Positions 1 to 6,833 of a stretch of 7,425 nt of DNA are shown one piece after another. The translations under genes were made by a program, and so were the position numbers. This DNA comes from an uncultured beta proteobacterium (GTDB taxonomy: Bacteria; Pseudomonadota; Gammaproteobacteria; Burkholderiales; Burkholderiaceae): assembly GCA_903944255.1 (NCBI GenBank), contig CAJARE010000167.1:1-7425 (forward strand), in the 5' to 3' direction. The notes below the pieces were generated by a model that did not search any database, was not told the origin of the DNA, and saw only the letters and a list, made by a program, of their open reading frames with translations. Each line of letters opens with the position of its first letter. The stretch's first letter is position 1.

Positions 1-446
1 AAGGAATCCCAACGACGTTCAGCTTGGGCTTGTAACATTTTTGGGAAATGTCGTGCCAACATAAGAATGCCAGTAATCGCAGTTTGCATCACAATCGGAG
101 CATTAACGCCCGATGAACCGGAGATGGTCACACCTTGTTTTATGAGATCAAGATAGATTTGACGATCAGCTCCTGCAGAATGCAGCTGCACCCACTTCAA
201 ATTCGAAGCATTTAAGAGTAAATCATAAAAAGACTGGGTTGATGGAATGATTTTTTGCTTTGTAGAGGTAGCAGTTACGTCTCGTGATATCAAAGCAGCA
301 TCAAATTGAACGCCTGGTTTTTGCTCTTCGCTATTGAGCAACTTAATAGCTAAATCAGATTCCCTATTGATGAGATTTTGCAAATCAATAAATGATTTTG
401 GGCTAACCAGAATCCGCAGAGGTGTTTTAAAGTTTTGGGAAGTCAT
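1..446 (-). CDS. D-2-hydroxyacid dehydrogenase, N-terminal part (3' end outside window)
   Basis: The first 148 residues of a protein that runs off the left edge. It matches the N-terminal substrate-binding half of D-isomer-specific 2-hydroxyacid dehydrogenases, cytoplasmic enzymes that interconvert 2-oxo and D-2-hydroxy acids with NAD(P)H. Seen: an opening beta strand LRILVS (10-15), a FDAALISRD segment (48-56), the characteristic LKWVQLHSAGADR stretch (83-95), then GVTISGSSGVNA (105-116) and a helix ending in LMLARHFP (128-135), where this family shows a conserved 'laR' helix. The Rossmann fold, catalytic Arg, Glu and His would all lie beyond the window and cannot be checked. ATG at 446-444 is chosen because it immediately precedes the first strand. 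It overlaps the 3' end of the upstream amidohydrolase by 20 nt in another frame and has no strong Shine-Dalgarno, so translational coupling is likely (inference). Substrate unknown. Confidence 0.85.
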   Translation of the reverse strand, partial: MTSQNFKTPLRILVSPKSFIDLQNLINRESDLAIKLLNSEEQKPGVQFDAALISRDVTATSTKQKIIPSTQSFYDLLLNASNLKWVQLHSAGADRQIYLDLIKQGVTISGSSGVNAPIVMQTAITGILMLARHFPKMLQAQAERRWDS

Positions 447-1323
447 AAAGGCGCGCAGGATTAGCAACTAAAACTCGCTCTAGGTCTTGTGGCTGGTCGA
501 TCCATCGAGATAGCAAATTCACTAGATTGCCATCGTCTGGAACGAGAGCAGAATCAAAATAATTAATATGTGGCCAGTCAGTACCCCAAACCACATTTTC
601 AGGGTTAGCAGCCAAAAGTGCTTTTGCAAAAGGGTCAACATCTACGTACCCAGTACTGATATCACCAATACGATCCGCTCCAGAAATTTTTACCCATCCT
701 TTGTCTTCAGCTAATAAGCGGCATAGAAACTGAAAGCCGGGATGATTGACTCCGTGGCTGGTATTCATACGTCCCATATGATCAATCACTAATGGCAAAC
801 CCAAATGAAGAAGTTGTGGCGCTAGTTCTGGTAAATCTGGTGCATGAGCCCAAATCTGAGCATGCCAGCCCCGCTCGGCAAATTTTGGCGCTAATTTTTT
901 TAAAACTTCTAGACCAACCCCATTGCGATACATGGGCTTACCATCAATTTGAAGTAGATTAAAACGAGCGCCCCTCACTCCTAATGCATGCCAACGGTCT
1001 AATTCTTGATCCGTTACATTGATATCGGGCACGACAACCCCTCTAAAACGATCAGGGTATTGTTCTAGGCCCTGCAACAAAGAGCCATTATTCGTTCCAC
1101 AAACACTTGCAGTAACTAAAACACCTCTTGCAAAACCAATGCGATCTAAATGAGCGATAAATTGATCAGGCAAAAATTCTTGAGGGGTATAACTACGATC
1201 CTCTGCTAACGGAAACTGGGCAAAAGGCCCAAAGATATGGACATGACTATCACAAGCACCAGCTGGAACTAAAAAATTGACTGAAGAGTAATCAGTTTTT
1301 GGGGGCAAACAATTACGAGTCAT
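427..1323 (-). CDS. Amidohydrolase family protein, LigI-like (2-pyrone-4,6-dicarboxylate lactonase-related)
   Basis: A 298-residue TIM-barrel hydrolase of the Amidohydro_2/COG3618 group, whose characterised members include 2-pyrone-4,6-dicarboxylate hydrolase (LigI), sulfomuconolactone hydrolase and galactarolactone isomerase. Seen: CDSHVHIFGP (24-33) with H27 and H29 at the end of strand 1; WHAQIWAH (153-160); VIDHMGR (179-185) with H182; VWGTDWPH (245-252) with D249, the likely general base; and the usual family ending NPARLYDF (288-295). Length is normal for the group and there is no signal peptide, so it should be cytoplasmic. The expected reaction is hydrolysis of a lactone or pyrone carboxylate. 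Exact substrate is not determinable, and specificity varies widely in this family. It starts 5 bp after the stop of the TctC gene, with only a distant AAGG upstream, and its end overlaps the following dehydrogenase by 20 nt, so it sits inside a tightly packed transcription unit. Confidence 0.88.
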   Translation of the reverse strand: MTRNCLPPKTDYSSVNFLVPAGACDSHVHIFGPFAQFPLAEDRSYTPQEFLPDQFIAHLDRIGFARGVLVTASVCGTNNGSLLQGLEQYPDRFRGVVVPDINVTDQELDRWHALGVRGARFNLLQIDGKPMYRNGVGLEVLKKLAPKFAERGWHAQIWAHAPDLPELAPQLLHLGLPLVIDHMGRMNTSHGVNHPGFQFLCRLLAEDKGWVKISGADRIGDISTGYVDVDPFAKALLAANPENVVWGTDWPHINYFDSALVPDDGNLVNLLSRWIDQPQDLERVLVANPARLYDFPKL

Positions 1324-1328
1324 ATCAA

Positions 1329-2303
1329 TTATTCGGCCTTAATTTTTCCGGCCTGAAGTAAAGCTTGGGAATTGCTAGCCTCTTGATTCAACATGGCAGC
1401 CCACTCTTGAGGGGTAGATGATTTAGCAGTACTACCTAATACCCTTAAACGTCCACGGACTCCGCTATCATCGATCGCTTTCCTGAGAGATGCATTGAGT
1501 GATTTCACTACATTTGGCGGGGTACCTAATGGGGCCAAGATACCTGCTGTAGTACTGGCATCAAGATCAACACCCATTGCCTCACGCAAGGTAGGTGAAT
1601 CAGGCAATCCAGGATCTCTCTCCCTAGAAAGTACAGCCAAAATTCGCAAGCTACCAGAGTCTACAAAAGGCTTAGAACTAGTAATTTGATCGACAACAAA
1701 ATCTATCTGACCACCCATCAAGTCGGTTAATGCAGGGGCCGATCCCTTGTAGGGAATGACATTAAAATTGGCTTTAGTAGCATCTTCCATTCGCAAAATA
1801 GCAATGTGATTCGATGTGCCCTGACCAGCATGACCGACTGATACCTTCCCTGGTTCATTTTTAGCAGCTTGTAAAACAGATTTAGCATCTGTGAAACGTT
1901 TATCGTCTTTACGCACTACCAATACCAATGGCGAAACTGCTGCTAGGCCAATTGGCTCAAAACCGTCTGGCTTATACGGGGGGGATTTCAACATATAAGG
2001 CAATACTGAAATCGTATTCGTGGTTGCAACGAGTAAGGTATGTCCATCGGGCTCTGCTCTGGCTACATAAGCTGATCCAATCGAGCCACCCGCTCCAGCC
2101 CTATTTTCAACTACAACTGATTGGCCGGTAACTTTCGATAAAGAAGGTGCAATTGACCTTGCAATGACATCGACGTTCCCCCCAGGGGCGAAAGGGACAA
2201 CCAAGGTAATGGTCTTGCTTGGATAAGTTTGTGCACTTACCCAAAATGAGCAACAGAGCAAGAGAAGCGCAAAGCTTCCTCTCTGGAATAAGATGTTCTG
2301 CAT
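1329..2303 (-). CDS. Bug/TctC family tripartite tricarboxylate transporter substrate-binding protein (copy A)
   Basis: A periplasmic solute-binding protein of the Bug family (TctC-like), which captures small carboxylates or related solutes for TctAB-type transporters or acts as a sensor. Counting from ATG at 2303 it has 324 residues, normal for the family. Seen: a Sec signal peptide (about 1-24, hydrophobic FALLLLCCSFWV core, cleavage after VSA); the Bug signature ITLVVPFAPGGNVD with D45 and R49; VVVENRAGAGG (63-73); PDGH (85-88); and later IPYKGSAPALTDLMGGQIDF. A TTG four codons further upstream is also in frame, but ATG at 2303 is preferred because GGAGA lies 5 nt before it. No tctA or tctB membrane gene is visible. 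It follows a 126-bp gap, the longest in the window, and is followed within 5 bp by the amidohydrolase, so the two may share a ligand/substrate (inference). Ligand unknown. Confidence 0.93.
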   Translation of the reverse strand: MQNILFQRGSFALLLLCCSFWVSAQTYPSKTITLVVPFAPGGNVDVIARSIAPSLSKVTGQSVVVENRAGAGGSIGSAYVARAEPDGHTLLVATTNTISVLPYMLKSPPYKPDGFEPIGLAAVSPLVLVVRKDDKRFTDAKSVLQAAKNEPGKVSVGHAGQGTSNHIAILRMEDATKANFNVIPYKGSAPALTDLMGGQIDFVVDQITSSKPFVDSGSLRILAVLSRERDPGLPDSPTLREAMGVDLDASTTAGILAPLGTPPNVVKSLNASLRKAIDDSGVRGRLRVLGSTAKSSTPQEWAAMLNQEASNSQALLQAGKIKAE

Positions 2304-2429
2304 TGATGTCTCCAATGTTTAGCGATAACGCTTTTGTATTTTTATTTTTTACTTACTGACTGCTATCTATTCAGGGCCACATGCTTAACCCTCAACAGGC
2401 GATGCTACCTCAAATTCATAATTCTTAAG
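2304..2429 (-). other. Longest intergenic gap; possible internal regulatory region
   Basis: A 126-bp non-coding gap between the aldolase-like gene and TctC copy A. On the gene strand it holds an A-rich tract (2336-2351), a small inverted repeat AGCG-TTAT-CGCT (2321-2332) and then the Shine-Dalgarno. TTGAGG at 2395-2390 resembles a -35 box, but no good -10 sits at the right spacing, so a sigma70 promoter is not shown. No GC-rich hairpin followed by a U run was found, so there is no evidence that transcription stops here. It could carry an internal promoter or an mRNA processing site. This is inferred mainly from its length compared with the other gaps. Confidence 0.35.
2309..2313 (-). promoter_or_regulatory. 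Ribosome binding site of TctC copy A
   Basis: GGAGA on the minus strand, separated by 5 nt from ATG at 2303-2301. It is a good Shine-Dalgarno match and decides the start in favour of this ATG over the in-frame TTG at 2315, which would place the Shine-Dalgarno inside the coding region. Confidence 0.7.
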
Positions 2430-3215
2430 TTAGTCTTTAAAGCTCGGATCCATACGCTCTACAAACCTTAACAAGCCTGGCCACTCCATCAAACCATATG
2501 GACGACGAGTTTGAGGTTGATAGTTCATATAGGTCTCTTCTAATATGGCTGCTGGCACTTCTTGTAGCGGTGTATTGCAAGCCATCGCCGCTAACTGAGC
2601 TCGACAAGACATTTCAAGACGATGCATCCAATTAAATGCTTCACCGACTGTCCTACCAACAGTTAGTAAACCGTGATTTCGTAAAATCATTGCTTCCGCA
2701 TTTCCTAAATCACGCAATAACACTTCTTGCTCTGTCATATCCAGCACTACACCCATATAGTCGTGGTAGCTAATCTTTAAAAAGCGCATGGATGTTTGAT
2801 TGATCGGTAGCAAACCACACTTCAGGGATGAAATAGCCATGCCAGCAGGTGTGTGAGTATGAATAACACAATCTACTTCAGGGCGTGCCTTATGAACAGC
2901 GCTATGCAGTATGTATCCTGGCTTATTGAAGCCATAATTTAAGTCTCCAAAATCTGGCTTAAACAATACTTCACCATCATGACTAATCTTCAGAAAGCAA
3001 GAAGCCGTCATTTCTTCATACATCATTCCATAGGGATTCGTTAAAAATGCGTCCTCTTCACCTGGGACACGAATCGTAATGTGATTTGCCATCATGTCTG
3101 ACATTCCATAATGGGCTATCAAGCGATAACATGCCGCTAAATCGACGCGAGCCCGCCACTCTTCTGGAGTGACTTGATTCTGTAGAGAGGGTAGTTGCAA
3201 GCGACCTAAATTCAT
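2430..3215 (-). CDS. Class II aldolase/adducin family protein, adducin-like subgroup
   Basis: A 261-residue cytoplasmic protein of the class II aldolase/adducin fold, whose members are metal-dependent aldolases, epimerases, decarboxylases or non-enzymatic adducins. Seen: an N-terminal helix (about 20-37, ARVDLAACYRLIAHYG), a HITIRVPG segment (45-52), FLTNPYGMMYEEM (57-69), the metal-binding pair VIHTHT with H119 and H121, and the third ligand in LRNHGLL with H181. The position that is the acid/base Glu in fuculose- and ribulose-phosphate aldolases (four residues before the H of 'lH..iy') is G100 here, in NKPGYILH. This is typical of the adducin-like bacterial subgroup, so ordinary aldol cleavage of a sugar phosphate should not be assumed. 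Decarboxylation or a retro-aldol on an organic acid is possible (inference). Start ATG has AGGTAG about 5-8 nt upstream. It lies 47 bp after the PrpD-family gene and is probably co-transcribed with it. Confidence 0.9.
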   Translation of the reverse strand: MNLGRLQLPSLQNQVTPEEWRARVDLAACYRLIAHYGMSDMMANHITIRVPGEEDAFLTNPYGMMYEEMTASCFLKISHDGEVLFKPDFGDLNYGFNKPGYILHSAVHKARPEVDCVIHTHTPAGMAISSLKCGLLPINQTSMRFLKISYHDYMGVVLDMTEQEVLLRDLGNAEAMILRNHGLLTVGRTVGEAFNWMHRLEMSCRAQLAAMACNTPLQEVPAAILEETYMNYQPQTRRPYGLMEWPGLLRFVERMDPSFKD

Positions 3216-3262
3216 GATTTCTACCTAATGGTGTACTGAGGATATTTTAATGATTGAAAGGC

Positions 3263-4621
3263 TCAATAACTCATTTTTGACCATAATTTAGCCAAATCTC
3301 GAACCGATAAACCTTGCCCCCCTAATACGCCACCTGAGAGGGTCTGAGCGATCTGAAGGCCGACCCTTGGTTCTGCTAACTCATGAAATTTATCCACTAA
3401 TTCTTGATCGCTTAATGGCTCATCTGGATCACCATGACGAGTTAGTTGATGATGCTGATAAATTGTGCCGTCATTCATCTCTATCTCCACCTTAGCTGAT
3501 CGATGTAATGGAAATTTAGCAGCACATTCTGGATCAACTGCTAACTCAATCTTTTCTTCCATGGAGTAAATCTGAGGATTGGCCAAGGCCTTCTCCAGAA
3601 ATGCTCGCTCTCTTACCCGCCCCAAGATAATTCTGGCAGACACGGTATAAGTCAAACTGAACTTTGCTTCAAAGGGCGTCTGAGGATGCACATAGTGGCA
3701 TACCTCAGCGGTTGCCTTATACCCACCGACACGAATTTTTTTAATTTGCTCTGGATCAATGTGGTGCTCATTGAGTAAATAAGATACTGCATCAATTGCA
3801 GGGAAGTTATGTCCACAGCAACCATGATTCTTAAATGTCGCCTGCTCGATATTCCAACTTGTGCCTAAACCATCGAACAACTCATTCCATCGAGGATTTT
3901 CACAAAGGGCCGCTCCAAATCCAGCATCGCCCTCCAATAAATCAGGGGTACCCGTCATACCAGCATGCGCTGTCAGTGCCGCATTTAAACCAACCTCTGC
4001 GGCATGCCCTGGATGCATCGGCTTAGTCATCGAGTCAGACCGAAATGCCTGCTGCAGTCCGCTAGCAAAAGTACCTGCAGTAGCCAATGCATTACATGCT
4101 TGCGTAGCATTCAGTCTTAAAAGATAGGCGCAGGCAGCGGCCGCACCAAACACACCCGCAGTTCCTGTTGTATGAAAGTAGCGATAATGGCTTGGCTGTA
4201 TGACCTTACTAATACGAGTAGATACCTCATAGCCAATAATGATGGCATGCAGTAAATTGTCTAGAGAATCATTACGAGACTCTGCTAACGCAAACGCAGC
4301 AGAAATGGTCGGACAAGCAGGATGGTAAGCGCCATCCCTAAAGATGTCATCAAACTCAGCAATATGCGAGATGGTGCCATTCATAAAAGCAGCAGCTCTC
4401 GCAAAGACCTTCTTCTGGCTGCCGGAAACTGAACATTGCCCTACACCAAACTCCTCGCTGTAAGCATCCCTTAATCGTGATGCGGCATCAGTATCCGCAC
4501 CAGCAATTAATGCACCATGCCAATCCAATAAAGCACGACGAGCACTGTTAAGCGTTTCCTGAGAGAAGGTAGTTTGGTAACTACCTTCAATGAACCGCCC
4601 AAATTCCTCTAAAAGGGTCAT
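3263..4621 (-). CDS. MmgE/PrpD family protein
   Basis: A 452-residue member of the MmgE/PrpD family, which includes 2-methylcitrate dehydratase, cis-aconitate decarboxylase and iminodisuccinate epimerase. The protein has the usual full length: an all-helical N-terminal domain and a smaller alpha/beta C-terminal domain. Seen: MNGTISHIAEFDD (80-92) with N81, H86 and D91-D92; the H100-P101 pair; FHTTGTAGVFGAA (149-161) with H150; MTKPMHPGHAA (198-208) with K200; FKNHGCCGH (263-271) with K264; and EAKFSLTY (318-325). These are the conserved active-site blocks, so the enzyme looks intact. The acidic residue before FDD is Glu89, whereas I recall Asp in aconitate decarboxylase, so that activity is not implied. 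It would act on a di- or tricarboxylate in the cytoplasm, with substrate undetermined. The start lies 3 bp after the upstream TctC stop with no strong Shine-Dalgarno, suggesting coupled translation. Confidence 0.92.
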   Translation of the reverse strand: MTLLEEFGRFIEGSYQTTFSQETLNSARRALLDWHGALIAGADTDAASRLRDAYSEEFGVGQCSVSGSQKKVFARAAAFMNGTISHIAEFDDIFRDGAYHPACPTISAAFALAESRNDSLDNLLHAIIIGYEVSTRISKVIQPSHYRYFHTTGTAGVFGAAAACAYLLRLNATQACNALATAGTFASGLQQAFRSDSMTKPMHPGHAAEVGLNAALTAHAGMTGTPDLLEGDAGFGAALCENPRWNELFDGLGTSWNIEQATFKNHGCCGHNFPAIDAVSYLLNEHHIDPEQIKKIRVGGYKATAEVCHYVHPQTPFEAKFSLTYTVSARIILGRVRERAFLEKALANPQIYSMEEKIELAVDPECAAKFPLHRSAKVEIEMNDGTIYQHHQLTRHGDPDEPLSDQELVDKFHELAEPRVGLQIAQTLSGGVLGGQGLSVRDLAKLWSKMSY

Positions 4622-4624
4622 GAT

Positions 4625-5599
4625 TTACTCAGGTTTTGCCCCAGACGCTTTGACAATCGGCGCCCATAATGCAAAATCGCCTCGGACAAACTTAGTAAAT
4701 TCCTGAACATTCATTAGGATTGGATCAGCCCCTAAGCTTAATAACTTCGTACGAATAGCAGGCTCATCCAAAATACTAACAACGGTCTCATTTAACTTTT
4801 TCACAATCGCTGGATTAGTACCTGCTGGAGCGAATAAACCAAACCATGCACCAGTAGCAATATCAACGCCCAATTCATTCAGGGTGACCAAATCAGGCAT
4901 CGCAGTAATACGCTTCTTTGACGACACTGCGATTGCATTTAGTTGTCCAGCCTTAATGAGTGGAATCACTGACGGTGCAGTAGCAAACATAAACTGCAAA
5001 CGTCCTGCGACTAAATCTCGAGTTGCCTCGGCTCCTTTGTAGGGAATATGAGTTGCCTCAATACCAGTCTTTTGTGAAAGCAAGAAACTAATTAAATGCG
5101 AGGTAGTACCAATTCCAGTAGAACCATAATTTAAGTTGCCAGAATTTGCTTTCGCAAAAGCCTGAAACTCCTTCCAGTTCTTAATCCCTGAACTTGCAGG
5201 CACTACCAATATATTAGGTACATCTCCCAACAAAGCAACAGGATCTAAGGCCTTTTGTGGGTTCACTGCCAAATTTCCAAAGAGCGTAGGATTAATAGAG
5301 ATTGGGCCAATCGAATTAGCCAGCAATAAATAACCGTCTGGCGCAGCTCTACCAACAATTTCTGTACCTAAATTACCAGCCGCACCAGGTTTATTTTCTA
5401 CAACCACTGGGACTTTCCAGCGAATACTCATCTGGTTTGCAACTTCACGAGCCAAAATATCAGTCGTTCCCCCAGCAGTAAAGGAAACAATAATTTTGAT
5501 AGGCTTGTCCGGATAATTATCTGCACCCTGAGAAAAAGCATGGGAAACGAAAATCAAAGTACAACCTAAAAGTATTGCTAATTGCTTAATATATTTCAT
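4625..5599 (-). CDS. Bug/TctC family tripartite tricarboxylate transporter substrate-binding protein (copy B)
   Basis: A second periplasmic Bug/TctC-type binding protein, 324 residues. Seen: a signal peptide (charged MKYIK start, hydrophobic core to about residue 19, likely cleavage after AFS, residue 23); the family signature IIVSFTAGGTTD with D47 and R51; VVVENKPGAAG (65-75); PDGY (87-90); and IPYKGAEATRDLVAGRLQFMFA in the second lobe. It is clearly diverged from copy A outside these family motifs, so a different ligand is likely (inference). ATG at 5599 has AGAGG 7 nt upstream, one of the best Shine-Dalgarno sites in the window, which fits a need for abundant binding protein. The PrpD-family gene follows after only 3 bp, suggesting that the solute it binds feeds that enzyme. 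As with copy A, no TctA/TctB membrane partners are visible, so it may borrow a transporter encoded elsewhere. Confidence 0.93.
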   Translation of the reverse strand: MKYIKQLAILLGCTLIFVSHAFSQGADNYPDKPIKIIVSFTAGGTTDILAREVANQMSIRWKVPVVVENKPGAAGNLGTEIVGRAAPDGYLLLANSIGPISINPTLFGNLAVNPQKALDPVALLGDVPNILVVPASSGIKNWKEFQAFAKANSGNLNYGSTGIGTTSHLISFLLSQKTGIEATHIPYKGAEATRDLVAGRLQFMFATAPSVIPLIKAGQLNAIAVSSKKRITAMPDLVTLNELGVDIATGAWFGLFAPAGTNPAIVKKLNETVVSILDEPAIRTKLLSLGADPILMNVQEFTKFVRGDFALWAPIVKASGAKPE

Positions 5600-5642
5600 A
5601 TGTCTGCCTCTTTATTTTTTATATTGAATCAATCACTACTTC

Positions 5643-6791
5643 TTACGATGCCCGCTGATTAAAGCGTCTGTCAAATACCTCTTCTGCAATTCTATTCTTC
5701 AAAATTTCAATCGAGCCACCTGCAATCATCCAGCCACGCGTCCGCCTCACACAGTACTCAACCAAAGTCTCTTGGCTATACCCAGTAGCGCCCATAATTT
5801 GCATGGCCTCATTAGCAACTTCAAACCCTGTATTGTTACAAATTAGCTTGGCAGCAGTGGTTTCATAAGCAGATGGTAACCCAGCTTCGGCATTCACTGC
5901 AGCACGATATAACATCAGCTGTGCTGCATCAAGTTTGACGGCCATATCTGCAAATTTCCATTGAATTCCCTGAAATTCACATATTTGTTTGCCAAATTGC
6001 TCTCGAACTGAAGCGTATTCCTTAGCCTTATTAAATGCATACCTCCCCAAGGCAAGTGCTCGTGATGAATTACCAATTCGCTCAACATTAAATCCACTAA
6101 TTTGTTTTTTAAATCCACCTGGCCCAAGTAACAGTCCGCCATCAGAAACAAAGCAATCCTCAAAATACAACTGGGACCACTCTTCACCACTCATAAAACT
6201 ATTAGGCTGTCCAACTGTTAAGCCAGGCGCATCACGATCCACCAAAACAGAGCCAATACCCTCTAGACCTGGACCAAAACGAACATACACCAAAAAGACA
6301 CCGGCCTCGGGGCTATGAGTTGAAAACACTTTTGAGCCATTAATTAAATAACCACCATCTACTTTTTTTGCGGAAGTAGCTAACTCCGTAACAGCAGATC
6401 CAGCACCGGGCTCGCTCATACCCAAACCCAGGATCTTCTTGCCCGCCAATAAATCTGGTAGATATTGTTCTTTTTGTGCCTCGTTTGCATATTCAACAAA
6501 GGTTCGAATCGCTCCAAAGTTTCCAGCCTGAACCACATCAGCTGATTTTGGGCAATGCAGAGCGACTTCCTGAATTGCAATAACAGCATCCATCAAAGTT
6601 CCGCCCATGCCACCATCTTTTTCTGGAAAAGTAATGCCTAGCAAACCCTGCGAGCTAATTTTTTGAGCAATGGTCCAAGGGTATTTTGGGCTATGCGCAC
6701 GCTCTAATGCCCCAGGAGCTAACTCTTTTTCAGCAAATTTAGATACAGCCTCTGCAAATGCTTTTTGTTCGCTATTTAAATGAAAATCCAT
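5643..6791 (-). CDS. Acyl-CoA dehydrogenase family flavoprotein
   Basis: A 382-residue acyl-CoA dehydrogenase: FAD-dependent alpha,beta-oxidation of an acyl-CoA with electrons passed to ETF. Domains run in the usual order: N-terminal helical (about 5-118), middle beta with the flavin-contacting LGLGMSEPGAGSA (121-133) and LINGSKVFSTHS (149-160), then C-terminal helical with REQFGKQICEFQGIQW (263-278) and QIMGATGYS (331-339). At the C-terminal site where MCAD and SCAD carry the catalytic Glu (EGT motif) this protein has IAGGS, placing G358 there. A Glu in SGFNVER (E237) aligns with the catalytic Glu of isovaleryl-CoA dehydrogenase and probably serves as base (inference). Many GGT/GGS-type family members share this arrangement, so the enzyme need not be dead. 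No CoA ligase or CoA transferase is visible to make its substrate. It follows the dehydrogenase fragment by 42 bp; GGAAGAAAG precedes the ATG. Confidence 0.93.
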   Translation of the reverse strand: MDFHLNSEQKAFAEAVSKFAEKELAPGALERAHSPKYPWTIAQKISSQGLLGITFPEKDGGMGGTLMDAVIAIQEVALHCPKSADVVQAGNFGAIRTFVEYANEAQKEQYLPDLLAGKKILGLGMSEPGAGSAVTELATSAKKVDGGYLINGSKVFSTHSPEAGVFLVYVRFGPGLEGIGSVLVDRDAPGLTVGQPNSFMSGEEWSQLYFEDCFVSDGGLLLGPGGFKKQISGFNVERIGNSSRALALGRYAFNKAKEYASVREQFGKQICEFQGIQWKFADMAVKLDAAQLMLYRAAVNAEAGLPSAYETTAAKLICNNTGFEVANEAMQIMGATGYSQETLVEYCVRRTRGWMIAGGSIEILKNRIAEEVFDRRFNQRAS

Positions 6792-6833
6792 GATTTACTT
6801 TCTTCCATTTCTTAAGGTATACAGCTTCATCAT

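Noticed and set aside
1495..1689. Short plus-strand open frame inside TctC copy A
   Set aside because: It lies opposite an intact, recognisable gene, its translation resembles no family, and it has no supporting start context.
1928..2131. Short plus-strand open frame inside TctC copy A
   Set aside because: Antisense shadow of the signature region of the binding protein; no recognisable domain.
2301..2315. TTG at 2315 as start of TctC copy A
   Set aside because: ATG at 2303 has GGAGA at ideal spacing and gives a normal signal peptide.
2365..2395. TTGAGG as a -35 box of a sigma70 promoter
   Set aside because: Hexamers 17-19 nt downstream match the -10 consensus poorly.
3835..4127. Two overlapping plus-strand open frames inside the PrpD-family gene
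   Set aside because: Both are antisense to conserved active-site blocks of a full-length gene and encode nothing recognisable.
5561..5599. Lipobox-like LLGC in the signal peptide of TctC copy B
   Set aside because: Cys13 would leave a hydrophobic stretch too short for a lipoprotein signal; the core continues beyond it to a normal AFS cleavage site.
5623..5633. ATTGA-A-TCAAT palindrome before TctC copy B
   Set aside because: Only 5-bp arms in AT-rich DNA; expected often by chance, with no second copy found nearby.
5915..6318. Open frames on both strands inside the acyl-CoA dehydrogenase gene
   Set aside because: They fall in alternative frames of an intact conserved enzyme and show no family features.
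4619..6799. Identical AGTAAATCATG start contexts of the PrpD-family and acyl-CoA dehydrogenase genes
   Set aside because: Eleven matching bases including the start codon in AT-rich leaders; flanking bases differ, so no repeat element is supported.
6795..6833. 12-codon minus-strand frame directly after the dehydrogenase stop (TAAATGATG)
   Set aside because: Too short to judge and it ends just before the acyl-CoA dehydrogenase ATG; it lacks a Shine-Dalgarno. A leader peptide role cannot be supported.
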